64,000 nucleotides of DNA, from NCBI RefSeq assembly GCF_040438885.1, contig NZ_CP159218.1, positions 434,001 to 498,000 of the forward strand. The letters run 5' to 3'. The number at the start of each line of letters is the position of its first letter. The stretch's first letter is position 1. Shown here piece after piece: positions 57,044 to 64,000 of this stretch. The position numbers and the translations under genes were made by a program. The notes beneath the pieces are model-generated. The model ran no database searches and was not told the origin of the DNA. It saw nothing but the letters and a program-made list of their open reading frames with translations. The DNA comes from Nakamurella sp. A5-74. GTDB lineage: Bacteria > Actinomycetota > Actinomycetes > Mycobacteriales > Nakamurellaceae.

Positions 57044-57901
57044 ATGAACTTCCGTCGCATGCTCGGCGCCACAGGCGCCGCACTCCTGATCGCGAGCGGC
57101 CTCACCGTCGCCGCCTCGACCGAGGCCCTCGCCATGCCGAACTTCCAGATGCCCTTCGCCTGCGGTTTCACCGCGACCGCGGCCACCTTCAGTGGCCACA
57201 GCCCGGCGAACTCGGTCGACTTCCAGAAGGACGGGATCACCGGTGTGTCCGTCCGCGCCTCAGCCGGCGGCACCGTAACCCGCTCCGAGGACGAGCCGAC
57301 CGGCACCAGCTACGGACGCTGGATCGAAGTGGACCACGGCGGCGGTTGGCGGACCCGCTACGCGCACCTGAGCGTGCGCGGGGTGAGCGTCGGCGCCACC
57401 GTCACGCAGGGCCAGGAGTTGGGCAAGGCCGGCGCGACGGGCAACGTCAGCGGGCCGCACCTGCACTTCGAGGAGAACCTCAACGGCGCCACCCAGAGGG
57501 CCGTGCTGAACGGCGTGGCAGTGCCGTACTACGCGCACACCAGCTTCACCAGCAAGAACAACTGTGGCGGTGGCGGTGGCAATCCGTACACCGCGGGCGA
57601 GGTCTGCGGCTCCGGCTACACCGAGATCGACCGACACAGCCTGGGCAACGGCAGCATCGTGCTGATGTACAACTCCGGCAGCGGCAAGAACTGCGTCACC
57701 ACGCTGAAGGGTGTCTCGCTCGGCACGGCCAGCGCGGTGAGTGCGACCCTGCAGGTGGAGGGCGGCTCGGTGATCAAGGACTCGGGCAGCTTCGCCTATT
57801 ACGCCGGTCCGGTGACCGCCTCGGCGGCGAGCAAGTGCGTCAAGTGGGGCGGGTCGGTCGGGTCCACCACCTGGACCTCCGCCTACAGCCACTGCGGTTG
57901 A
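57044..57901 (+). CDS. Secreted M23-family metallopeptidase
   Basis: The 285-residue exported endopeptidase has a signal peptide at residues about 1-30 (MLGATGAALLIASGLTVAAS). The LytM-type zinc motifs are HSPANSVDF (HxxxxxxD) and GPHLHFEEN (HxH), with GRWIEVDHGGGWRTRYAHLS between. After a Gly-rich linker (GGGGGNPY), a C-terminal domain of about 105 residues with paired Cys (EVCGSGY, KNCVTT, KCVKWGG, SHCG) resembles the spore-coat/lytic-enzyme-associated modules of secreted actinobacterial hydrolases. It likely cleaves peptide cross-bridges in the wall. Confidence 0.92.
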   Translation: MNFRRMLGATGAALLIASGLTVAASTEALAMPNFQMPFACGFTATAATFSGHSPANSVDFQKDGITGVSVRASAGGTVTRSEDEPTGTSYGRWIEVDHGGGWRTRYAHLSVRGVSVGATVTQGQELGKAGATGNVSGPHLHFEENLNGATQRAVLNGVAVPYYAHTSFTSKNNCGGGGGNPYTAGEVCGSGYTEIDRHSLGNGSIVLMYNSGSGKNCVTTLKGVSLGTASAVSATLQVEGGSVIKDSGSFAYYAGPVTASAASKCVKWGGSVGSTTWTSAYSHCG

Positions 57902-57907
57902 TCATGC

Positions 57908-57950
57908 TGGGACGCTGGTCGAGCGGACGCAGGAGACGAGACCCGTCCCA
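57908..57950 (+). repeat. Dispersed repeat, divergent copy
   Basis: GGTCGAGCGGACGCAGGAG then ACGAGACCCGT with flanking TGGGACG/CGTCCCA arms, directly after the M23 gene. Divergent from the reference copy but the same layout. Confidence 0.5.
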
Positions 57951-57967
57951 GAACTGATCCAGCAGCT

Positions 57968-57998
57968 CAGGGTCGTCCGCACTGTGCGGACGACCCTG
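57968..57998. terminator. Perfect 13-bp bidirectional hairpin terminator
   Basis: CAGGGTCGTCCGC (57968-57980) pairs without mismatch with GCGGACGACCCTG (57986-57998), loop ACTGT. It lies between the convergent M23 and trmB genes. Confidence 0.85.
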
Positions 57999-58019
57999 AT
58001 GTGGTGGGAGACAACGAGT

Positions 58020-58766
58020 TCAGCGGATCCGTTCGAACTCGAGGTCGAAGATTGCCCGGCCCTCGTCGAGCCCACGGCCCTCGAACCGGGTCGTCGGACG
58101 GAACTCCGGCCGCGGCCCGAAACTGTCATTCCTGTTGAGCAACAGGCGATTCCGTGAGCACACCTCGAGCATCACCTCCGCGTACTGCTCGATGTCGGTA
58201 CCGAGCCGGAACACGCCGCCGGGCCGCAGTCGCGAGGCCACCAGGGTGACGAAGGAGTCGGTGACGATCCGACGTTTGTGGTGCTTGTTCTTCGGCCATG
58301 GGTCGGGAAAGAACAGCCAGAGCTCCTCCAGCGAGTCGGCCGACACCAGTTCGTCCAGCACCGGGACGGCATCGGCTCGAAGGACGCGGACGTTCTCGAC
58401 ACCTCGGCGGGCGAGATGGTGCAGCGTCTGGGCGATCCCCGGCCGGTAGACCTCGACCGCCAGCACGTTGACCTCCGGGCGGGCCTGCGCCATCGCTGCG
58501 GTGGATTCGCCCATCCCGGAACCGACCTCGATGACGAGCGGTGCGTCGCGGCCGAACAGTGACGGCGAGTCGATCGCCCCGCCGAGATCGGTGGCTTCGA
58601 GGTACCAGCGGTCCGCGTAGGCGTCGAAGGCACGCTTCTGGACCTGGTTCAGGCGTCCGCCGCGCGAGGTGAAGCTGACGATGCGGCGGTAGTGCTCCGG
58701 CATTCCGTCGGCCGGCTCACCACCGGGGCGCAGGGTGCCAGGGGTGGGAATCCGTGACGATGGCAT
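58020..58766 (-). CDS. trmB: tRNA (guanine-N7)-methyltransferase
   Basis: The 248-residue SAM-dependent enzyme makes m7G46 in the tRNA variable loop. It shows VIEVGSGMGESTAAMA (motif I), NVRVLRADAVPVL, and the diagnostic WLFFPDPWPKNKHHKRRIV. The closing TRFEGRGLDEGRAIFDLEFER is typical. ATG 58766 was chosen because a TAGAGT -10 box lies eight bases upstream with no Shine-Dalgarno, indicating a leaderless mRNA; ATG 58799 is the alternative. Confidence 0.93.
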   Translation of the reverse strand: MPSSRIPTPGTLRPGGEPADGMPEHYRRIVSFTSRGGRLNQVQKRAFDAYADRWYLEATDLGGAIDSPSLFGRDAPLVIEVGSGMGESTAAMAQARPEVNVLAVEVYRPGIAQTLHHLARRGVENVRVLRADAVPVLDELVSADSLEELWLFFPDPWPKNKHHKRRIVTDSFVTLVASRLRPGGVFRLGTDIEQYAEVMLEVCSRNRLLLNRNDSFGPRPEFRPTTRFEGRGLDEGRAIFDLEFERIR

Positions 58767-58774
58767 GGGACGCG

Positions 58775-58780
58775 ACTCTA
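58775..58780 (-). promoter_or_regulatory. Candidate -10 box, leaderless start of trmB
   Basis: The minus strand reads TAGAGT, eight bases, ATG (58766). The TAG of this box is also the stop codon of the 30-codon frame upstream. Confidence 0.45.
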
Positions 58781-58870
58781 CGGGCCCGCCCCCCGCCACT
58801 CCGCCATGTGCAGGCAGCCTTCGACGCGCGAGAGGGCGTCACGGAACCGGTGCAGCTCGAGCGGTTCCAT
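58778..58870 (-). CDS. Possible 30-residue small protein between the ABC-2 exporter and trmB
   Basis: A 30-codon frame (MEPLELHRFRDALSRVEGC, ending AEWRGAGP) begins at ATG 58870, preceded by a strong CCGGAGGGGCGTC ribosome-binding site. It lies 31 bases after the ABC permease stop on the same strand. No family is recognised. Its support is the ribosome-binding site only. Confidence 0.35.
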   Translation of the reverse strand: MEPLELHRFRDALSRVEGCLHMAEWRGAGP

Positions 58871-58901
58871 GACGCCCCTCCGGGAGCATCGGGTGCGAAG
58901 C

Positions 58902-59669
58902 TCAGGCGTCCCTGCGCTGCAGTGTGAGCAGGGCCAGCAGCCAGATCACCAGCGCGGTCGCGCCGAAGATCAGCAGTCCCTGGGCCGGCGTGGGCCCGTC
59001 GGAACCGGACAGTCCGCCGAACATCCCGCCGGAATCCTCGCCGTTGACGAACGTGAACGCGGCGTTGAACGGCAACCACGGCACCAGGTCGCGCAACGGG
59101 CTGATCAGCAGTACCAACTGTTCGGCGAGCAGCGGCCACAGCAGCAGCAGCGTGATGGCCCCGGCCGATTGCCGCAGCAGGGTACCGATCCCCACAGCCA
59201 GGACCGCGCCGATCGCGTACAGGGCGCAGTAGCCGAACACCATGCGGACGGCGCCGTCGGAATCCAGCGTGATCGCCCCGTCCCGCGGTGCCTTCGCCAG
59301 CGCCTGGGTGAGCAGGAATGCGCCGCCGGAGGCGACGGCAGCGATGACGGCTCCGATCAGGGCCATCACGACCGTCTTGCTGACCAGCAGGACCGTCCGA
59401 CTCGGAACGGCCAACAGGCTGTTGCGGATGGTGCCGAAGCGGTACTCGGTGGTGACGGCCAGCGCGGCCATCACCAGGAAGGTCAGCATTCCGAACCGAC
59501 CGCCGAACTGGGAGGACGCCACGGAGGCATCCCGACCGTTTTCGACGAGGGACACGGCCAGCGCGATGCCCCAGACGCTGATCAGGATCAGCACCGTGCA
59601 CCAGTAGGGCGATCGGGTGGAGAGGAGCTTGATGCGTTCGACGGACAACGTGCGCAGCATCGTCGTCAC
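58902..59669 (-). CDS. ABC-2 type exporter permease
   Basis: The 255-residue permease has six hydrophobic segments and an ABC-2 layout: an N-terminal RTLSVERIKLLSTRSPYW amphipathic stretch, then AALAVTTEYRFGTIRNSLLAVPSR, the conserved EYRxGTI loop, and closing helices LLIFGATALVIWLLALLTL. Its GTG start overlaps the ATPase stop by four bases. The substrate is unknown; multidrug, lipid or antibiotic export is common for the family. Confidence 0.9.
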   Translation of the reverse strand: MTTMLRTLSVERIKLLSTRSPYWCTVLILISVWGIALAVSLVENGRDASVASSQFGGRFGMLTFLVMAALAVTTEYRFGTIRNSLLAVPSRTVLLVSKTVVMALIGAVIAAVASGGAFLLTQALAKAPRDGAITLDSDGAVRMVFGYCALYAIGAVLAVGIGTLLRQSAGAITLLLLWPLLAEQLVLLISPLRDLVPWLPFNAAFTFVNGEDSGGMFGGLSGSDGPTPAQGLLIFGATALVIWLLALLTLQRRDA

Positions 59670-60769
59670 CGCCCTTCGGTGTCGGGTCGGTCGGTGGGCG
59701 ACGGCCGTGTCGGCGCCGACTGCTGGACCGGAGGGCCGGCCGGTCCGCTGAAGGCGGGCCCTTGGCCGCCTGGGAACGGTTGATCGGGGAACCGGTGACC
59801 GGGCGGAGCGGCGAATCCTTGCCCACCGGGGATCGGCCCCCCACTTCCGGGTGCCCGACCCTGTCCGGAGTACTCGACAGATCCGCCGGTGAGCTGGATG
59901 AACGCCTCCTCGAGCGATCCGGTCTGCGGGCTGAGCTCGTGCAGCACGATGCGGTGCTCGGCAGCGATCTCGCCGATCCGTTCGATCGGCAGGTTGAGCA
60001 CGGTCAGCCCGGCGCCGTCCGTCGAGGGACGCACGCTGACCCCGGGACCTGACGTACCGAGCAGCTCCGGAAGCCGGTCGAGTTGCGGGCTGCGGACCAG
60101 CACGCTCGACTCGGTGGACTGCGAGACGAACTCCTTCGTCGACGCATCAGCGATCAACCGTCCACGACCGATGACGATCAGATGGTCGGCGGTCTGTGCC
60201 ATCTCGCTGAGCAGGTGCGACGAGACGAACACCGTCCTACCTTGCGTCGCAAGGTCTTTCATGAAGGTGCGGATCCAGTGGATGCCCTCGGGATCGAGTC
60301 CGTTCACCGGCTCGTCGAACAGCAGCACCTCGGGGTCACCGAGCAGTGCCGAGGCGATCCCCAGCCGCTGCTTCATGCCGAGGGAGAACTTGCCGGCCGC
60401 CTTGCCGGCGACGCTCGAGAGTCCGACGATCCCGAGCACTTCCTCCACCCGCGACCTCGGGATGCCGTTCGCGGTGGCCATCCACCGCAGATGCGCCCTG
60501 GCGGTGCGGTTGGGGTGCACCCAGTTCGCATCCAGCAGGGAACCGACAGTACGGAGCGGGTTCTTCAGATCGCCGTAGCGGCGGCCACCGATGGTCGCCT
60601 GGCCCCGTTGTGGACGGTCGAGACCCAGGATCATCCGCATGGTGGTCGACTTGCCGGAACCGTTCGGTCCGAGGAAGCCGGTGACCATGCCCGGACGGAT
60701 CGTGAACGACAGATTGTCGACGGCGACCGTGCGGCCGTAGACCTTGGTCAGCCCGTTGGCCTCGATCAT
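59666..60769 (-). CDS. ABC-2 type exporter ATPase
   Basis: The 367-residue ATPase has Walker A GPNGSGKST, signature KFSLGMKQRLGIASAL, Walker B VLLFDEPVNGLDPEGI and H-loop SSHLLSE. After the nucleotide-binding domain it carries a regulatory part (residues about 215-310) and a long Pro/Gly/Gln-rich disordered tail (GQGRAPGSGGPIPGGQGFA and onward), unusual for this family. AAGGGGGAACCCG precedes ATG 60769. It is coupled to the permease by an overlap. Confidence 0.92.
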   Translation of the reverse strand: MIEANGLTKVYGRTVAVDNLSFTIRPGMVTGFLGPNGSGKSTTMRMILGLDRPQRGQATIGGRRYGDLKNPLRTVGSLLDANWVHPNRTARAHLRWMATANGIPRSRVEEVLGIVGLSSVAGKAAGKFSLGMKQRLGIASALLGDPEVLLFDEPVNGLDPEGIHWIRTFMKDLATQGRTVFVSSHLLSEMAQTADHLIVIGRGRLIADASTKEFVSQSTESSVLVRSPQLDRLPELLGTSGPGVSVRPSTDGAGLTVLNLPIERIGEIAAEHRIVLHELSPQTGSLEEAFIQLTGGSVEYSGQGRAPGSGGPIPGGQGFAAPPGHRFPDQPFPGGQGPAFSGPAGPPVQQSAPTRPSPTDRPDTEGR

Positions 60770-61125
60770 CGGGTTCCCCCTTGATCGGATGGTGCTCGTC
60801 TCACGGATCGATTCCCCTCGTCGTGTGCGCAGGCATGCGCGTTCATGATGCCTGGTGGGTGCCGCCGGATGTCCGAAATGGCGGTTCCGGTGGTTGCCTC
60901 CGAGCATCCCGCGGGAGGGTCGGGAGCGGATCAGGGGAAGCACCCAGGCTGACCCTGGATGTCGATCGGGTGGCGGGTCTGGACAGGTGTGATCGGTGGG
61001 ACGCCGGTCCGGCGCTCGCGCTCCAGGAATCGGCTGCGGATCCCGAGGAGCCGCCGAGTGGTCGGACCCGCTCCCCACCGGCCTGGAAGCGAGCCGGTCA
61101 GGCTCGTCCTGACCCGGTCGATCCC
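60770..61125. other. 356-bp divergent region between the ABC-2 exporter and the ANTAR gene
   Basis: A plus-strand frame is open through much of it but reads as Arg/Gly/Pro-rich noise until the ANTAR domain. I see no clear operator or terminator beyond the ribosome-binding site of the ATPase gene. If the ANTAR protein is longer than proposed, its N-terminus would lie here. Confidence 0.4.
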
Positions 61126-61383
61126 ATGATGGACATCGCCGCTGCGATCGTGAAGCTGCAGATCGCCGACAGCGTTAATCAGCACCGACTCTGGCGGACT
61201 GTCGAGTCCCAGCACCGGATCGGCCAGGCCCAGGGGATCCTGATGGAGAAGCTGCAGATCAGCGCGTCCGCGGCGGTCACGGTGCTGCACCGCCTGTCGC
61301 AGGACACCGGCACCAGGATCGATGATCTCGTCGAGCAACTGCTGGACACCGGCATGCTCCTGGGCGTCACGGATGACCTCTGA
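61126..61383 (+). CDS. Stand-alone ANTAR-domain RNA-binding antiterminator-like protein
   Basis: The 85-residue proposed product consists almost only of an ANTAR domain: TVESQHRIGQAQGILMEKLQ, then ISASAAVTVLHRLSQDTGTRIDDLVEQLL. ANTAR proteins bind paired RNA hairpins and prevent termination, usually as output domains of two-component or GAF/PAS proteins. Here no sensor domain is fused within the confident frame. The start ATG 61126 lacks a good ribosome-binding site, and the open frame extends to 60781, so the N-terminus is uncertain. Confidence 0.7.
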   Translation: MMDIAAAIVKLQIADSVNQHRLWRTVESQHRIGQAQGILMEKLQISASAAVTVLHRLSQDTGTRIDDLVEQLLDTGMLLGVTDDL

Positions 61384-61537
61384 ATCTGACAGCACGGACC
61401 CAGGACCGCGTCGAACCGCCGATCCGGGTCCGGGTGGCGCCGGGGCATGGCACGATGCTGGACAGAGCTGTGCACGGGACCAGCGCCGGGACGCGCTGTG
61501 CGGATCCGCTGACGACACCGAGGGGACACACCTGACG

Positions 61538-63553
61538 ATGCGGTTGCTGTCCGTCGATTTCGGAACCTCCAACACCGTCGTCGCGCTGGCCGTCGATGGC
61601 CAGGCGCCGCGCACCCTCACCTTCGACACCTCGCCGCTGCTGCCCTCGGCCGTGTTCCTGGACACCGACGGCACCATCACCGTCGGCCGGGAAGCGCAGC
61701 GCAAGGCGCGGCTGGATCCGGCACGCTACGAGCCCAACCCGAAGCGTCGTATCGACGACGGCGACGTCCTGCTCGGTGACACGGTCGTCAAGGTCGTCGA
61801 TCTGATCGCCGCGGTACTGCGGACGGTGGCGACTGAGGTCAGACGTCAGCTCGGTGGCGCAGCCCCAGACGAGATCCGACTCACCCATCCCGCGCAGTGG
61901 GGAGCACCCCGCCAGAACACCCTGATCACTGCCGCTCGGGCAGCAGGCCTCGGCACGAACCTGGTCCTGATCCCCGAACCCGTTGCTGCCGCGGCGCAGT
62001 ACACCCGGCTGCCCGGGCGTGAACTGCCGCCGGGTGGATCCGTCGCCGTGTACGACCTCGGCGGCGGCACCCTCGACATCGCGGTCGTCGGACGATCGCA
62101 CCAGCAGTTCCACGTCCTGGCCGAGGCCGGACTGTCCGACCTGGGTGGTCTCGACTTCGACCAGGCGGTGCTGGATCAGGTCGGTCGCACGGCGAGTGCA
62201 ACGGATCCCGGCCGCTGGCAACAGATCCTGCGGCCGGCGGACTCCTCGGCCCGCCGTGCAGCACGCGCCCTCGCGGACGATGTCCGGGCCGCGAAGGAGA
62301 CACTGTCGGGGTATCCGCAGACCGACGTGGCACTGCCGGATCCCTTCGACGACGTGCACCTGACGCGCTCCGAGTTCGAGGGTCTGATCCGGCCGAACCT
62401 GATGCGCTCCATCGAGGTCCTGCAGTCGACGCTGCGGTCGGCGGGAGTCGGGGCCGAGCGGGTGACGGGAATCTTCCTGGTCGGCGGGTCCAGCCGGATT
62501 CCGTTGGTGGCCACCCTGATCGCCGACCAGTTGGGAGTCGTCCCGGTAGCCCTCGACCAGCCGGAGACCGCCGTCGCGCTCGGCGCCCTGCTGGTACCGG
62601 TACAGCGCGAGGGCAATCGGACAACGGCGGTCGGCGGACCGAGCTCCGGCGCGTTCCCCGTCGGACCGCCCAGCCGTCCGAACCCGTCGCACACCGGGCC
62701 GGTGCGCCCGGCCAGCGGGGCTCACCAGCCCTCCGGTGCACAGCCTCCTCCCGGTGCGGTCACCGGCTCGTCGTACCCCGGCCAGTTCGGGTCCGGCCCG
62801 CCGGCGCAGGGCAAACGCCGATCCCCCCTGCTGATCGGCGGGGTGGTGGTGGCCGTCGTTGCCGTCCTGGTCGCTGCGTTCCTGGTGATCAAGCCCTTCG
62901 GCGGTGGCACTGCTGATCCGACGCCGACCGACCCACCGACGACCGGCGTCTCGACGACCGGCGTCTCGAACACCGGCGCCCCGAGCACCGGGTCCTCCGC
63001 GTCGACCGGCAGGCCGACCCCGGCCGATCCGTCGCAGACCGGTTTCGGACCCGGGAAGCTGTTGTCCAAGACGGAGTTCGACTTCCTCGGGCCGAGTTCG
63101 GACAAGTTGGAGAACTGCGGCGACAACACCGCGTCTTTCAACAAGCTGAATCCGCCGCAGCCGTACCAGGCCCCCCGGATCATCCGGTGCGAGATTCCCG
63201 AGGACGACACCAACGGCCTGTACGGACGGACGTTGCTGTTCCTGTTCAGTACTCCGGATCCGGCCGCCGCCCAGACACTGCTGGCGCAGATCACCACCGA
63301 CCGCAAACGCGACGGCACCTTCAGCGTGCAGACCAAGGGTGGTCAGATCCCCAGTGCCGCAGGCACGCTGAACGTGGTGGTGGCCGATCACCTCGCGGTG
63401 TTCGGTACCGACTCGAGCGGCAGCGGCGACGGCGTGCCCGCCATCGCCTGGGGCGTGGACAGCGGTCAGTACGTGGGCGTCATCATCGGCGTGCAGTCGT
63501 CCTCGGCCAATGATCTGCTCGACTTCTTCGACCTGTCCTACCGTCCGCGCTAG
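61538..63553 (+). CDS. Membrane-anchored Hsp70-like protein with extracytoplasmic tail
   Basis: The 671-residue product has an Hsp70 ATPase-like half (residues about 1-360): phosphate 1 loop LLSVDFGTSNTVVAL, phosphate 2 loop VAVYDLGGGTLDIAVV, and VGGSSRIPLVATLI adenosine loop. A Pro/Ser/Gly-rich linker and one transmembrane helix (LLIGGVVVAVVAVLVAAFLVI, about residue 430) lead to a Thr/Ser/Pro stalk with STTGV repeats and an outer domain with Cys pairs (LENCGDN, IIRCEI). It has no DnaK substrate-binding domain. GAGGGGAC lies upstream of ATG 61538. A dynamin-like GTPase follows after 17 bases, as in Ini-type loci. Confidence 0.88.
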   Translation: MRLLSVDFGTSNTVVALAVDGQAPRTLTFDTSPLLPSAVFLDTDGTITVGREAQRKARLDPARYEPNPKRRIDDGDVLLGDTVVKVVDLIAAVLRTVATEVRRQLGGAAPDEIRLTHPAQWGAPRQNTLITAARAAGLGTNLVLIPEPVAAAAQYTRLPGRELPPGGSVAVYDLGGGTLDIAVVGRSHQQFHVLAEAGLSDLGGLDFDQAVLDQVGRTASATDPGRWQQILRPADSSARRAARALADDVRAAKETLSGYPQTDVALPDPFDDVHLTRSEFEGLIRPNLMRSIEVLQSTLRSAGVGAERVTGIFLVGGSSRIPLVATLIADQLGVVPVALDQPETAVALGALLVPVQREGNRTTAVGGPSSGAFPVGPPSRPNPSHTGPVRPASGAHQPSGAQPPPGAVTGSSYPGQFGSGPPAQGKRRSPLLIGGVVVAVVAVLVAAFLVIKPFGGGTADPTPTDPPTTGVSTTGVSNTGAPSTGSSASTGRPTPADPSQTGFGPGKLLSKTEFDFLGPSSDKLENCGDNTASFNKLNPPQPYQAPRIIRCEIPEDDTNGLYGRTLLFLFSTPDPAAAQTLLAQITTDRKRDGTFSVQTKGGQIPSAAGTLNVVVADHLAVFGTDSSGSGDGVPAIAWGVDSGQYVGVIIGVQSSSANDLLDFFDLSYRPR

Positions 63554-63570
63554 AGCCAGGAGGACGTACC

Positions 63571-64000
63571 GTGCAAGGCCCGTTGTCCCAGTCGGTGGCC
63601 GCGCTGTGCCGGGCGCTGCTGCCGCAGGTGTCGCCGCGCACCGCCGGCGGGATCGGTGAGATCCTGCGGCGGCTCGACACCCCGCTGCAGCTGGCCGTCG
63701 CCGGACGGATCAAGTCGGGCAAGTCGACCCTGGTCAATGCGCTCATCGGCCGCCGGGTCGCGCCGACGGACATCGGTGAGTGCACCAGGCTGGTCACCCG
63801 CTTCCAGTACGGCACCGTCGACCGGATCGAGGTGGTGCACCGTGACGGCCGCCGGACAACCGTGCCGTTCGCGCCCGACGGTGGCATCCCGCCAGACCTC
63901 ACGTCCGCTGCGGGGATCTCGATCGACGAGGTCTCGCACCTGGAGGCCTACCTGACCAGCGCGTTGCTGGCGGACGTCACGGTGATCGACACACCGGGGC
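63571..64000 (+). CDS. Dynamin-family GTPase (IniA/IniC-like), 5' part only
   Basis: The frame runs off the window after 143 codons. It shows the P-loop LAVAGRIKSGKSTLVNALIG (residues about 42-61), the switch I threonine in DIGECTRLVTRFQYG and the G3 motif VTVIDTPG at the very end. GTG 63571 is preceded by a strong CCAGGAGGACGTACC. Bacterial dynamin-like proteins remodel membranes; in mycobacteria IniA/IniC respond to cell-wall stress. Pairing with the Hsp70-like gene immediately upstream supports the same system. Confidence 0.88.
   Translation, partial: MQGPLSQSVAALCRALLPQVSPRTAGGIGEILRRLDTPLQLAVAGRIKSGKSTLVNALIGRRVAPTDIGECTRLVTRFQYGTVDRIEVVHRDGRRTTVPFAPDGGIPPDLTSAAGISIDEVSHLEAYLTSALLADVTVIDTPG

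Noticed and set aside
1-64000. tRNA genes, CRISPR arrays, transposases, prophage or replication origin
   Set aside because: I looked for tRNA T-arm patterns, regularly spaced repeats, DDE transposase motifs and DnaA-box clusters and saw none I could support.

Overview
This window is high-GC DNA from an actinobacterium (Actinomycetota). The evidence is strong G/C third-codon bias, frequent GTG starts and 4-base start/stop overlaps, ROK/PucR/ANTAR-type regulators, a PimE-like GT87 mannosyltransferase, an AccD3-like fused carboxyltransferase, a WXG/T7SS-type protein and an Hsp70-dynamin pair like the mycobacterial Ini genes. A Nakamurella-like or other non-Streptomyces soil actinobacterium is plausible, but I cannot fix the genus. 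I found no rRNA, tRNA, CRISPR array, transposase or prophage; gene density is high.

Layout. 1-3.7 kb: small membrane proteins, a flavin-type oxidoreductase, a PrmC-like methyltransferase and an Old Yellow Enzyme. 4.0-11.8 kb: an export cassette of two giant FtsX/MacB-type permeases and two ATPases, one with an AbrB-like tail. 11.9-17.5 kb: a GyrI-like protein, a ROK regulator and a divergent CUT1 sugar importer with no ATPase gene. 17.9-19.4 kb: an orphan T7SS/polymorphic-toxin-type protein. 19.4-22.5 kb: deoR-galE-galK operon (no galT) with an operator-like inverted repeat upstream. 22.9-25.6 kb: Tat-exported PhoX phosphatase and a DJ-1/PfpI protein, separated by a 23-bp perfect hairpin.

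25.8-41.8 kb is the most striking block. It is a ten-gene, mostly overlapping cluster: hydantoinase/oxoprolinase A and B, a Dpp-type importer with a fused permease-ATPase, an S9 peptidase, a beta-lactamase-fold serine hydrolase, a COG3375-type GNAT and a PucR regulator. It reads as uptake and stepwise breakdown of modified or D-amino-acid peptides. An amidase follows shortly after.

43.6-48.9 kb: DUF2945, TerC, a peptidoglycan-binding VanY-like peptidase, and a CoA-transferase/carboxyltransferase pair. 48.9-52.1 kb is an accessory, repeat-rich patch: several copies of a dispersed repeat, a damaged mrr restriction endonuclease, an AlbA_2/Schlafen-type ATP-binding regulator with operator-like repeats over its start, and a tiny Cys-rich protein. 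52.2-58.8 kb: GT87 mannosyltransferase, carbamate kinase plus barbiturase/cyanuric-acid hydrolase, two secreted cell-wall hydrolases and TrmB. 58.8-64 kb: an ABC-2 exporter, a stand-alone ANTAR protein, a membrane-anchored Hsp70-like protein and the start of a dynamin-like GTPase that runs off the window.

Cross-cutting signals are a dispersed GATCGAGC...GTCGAGATCCCG repeat family (one copy inside a coding sequence), three 18-bp ATGGG-N8-CCCAT palindromes upstream of secreted-protein genes, strong hairpins between substrate-binding-protein and permease genes in both importer operons, and several genes whose -10 box lies only 6-8 bases before the ATG, suggesting leaderless mRNAs.
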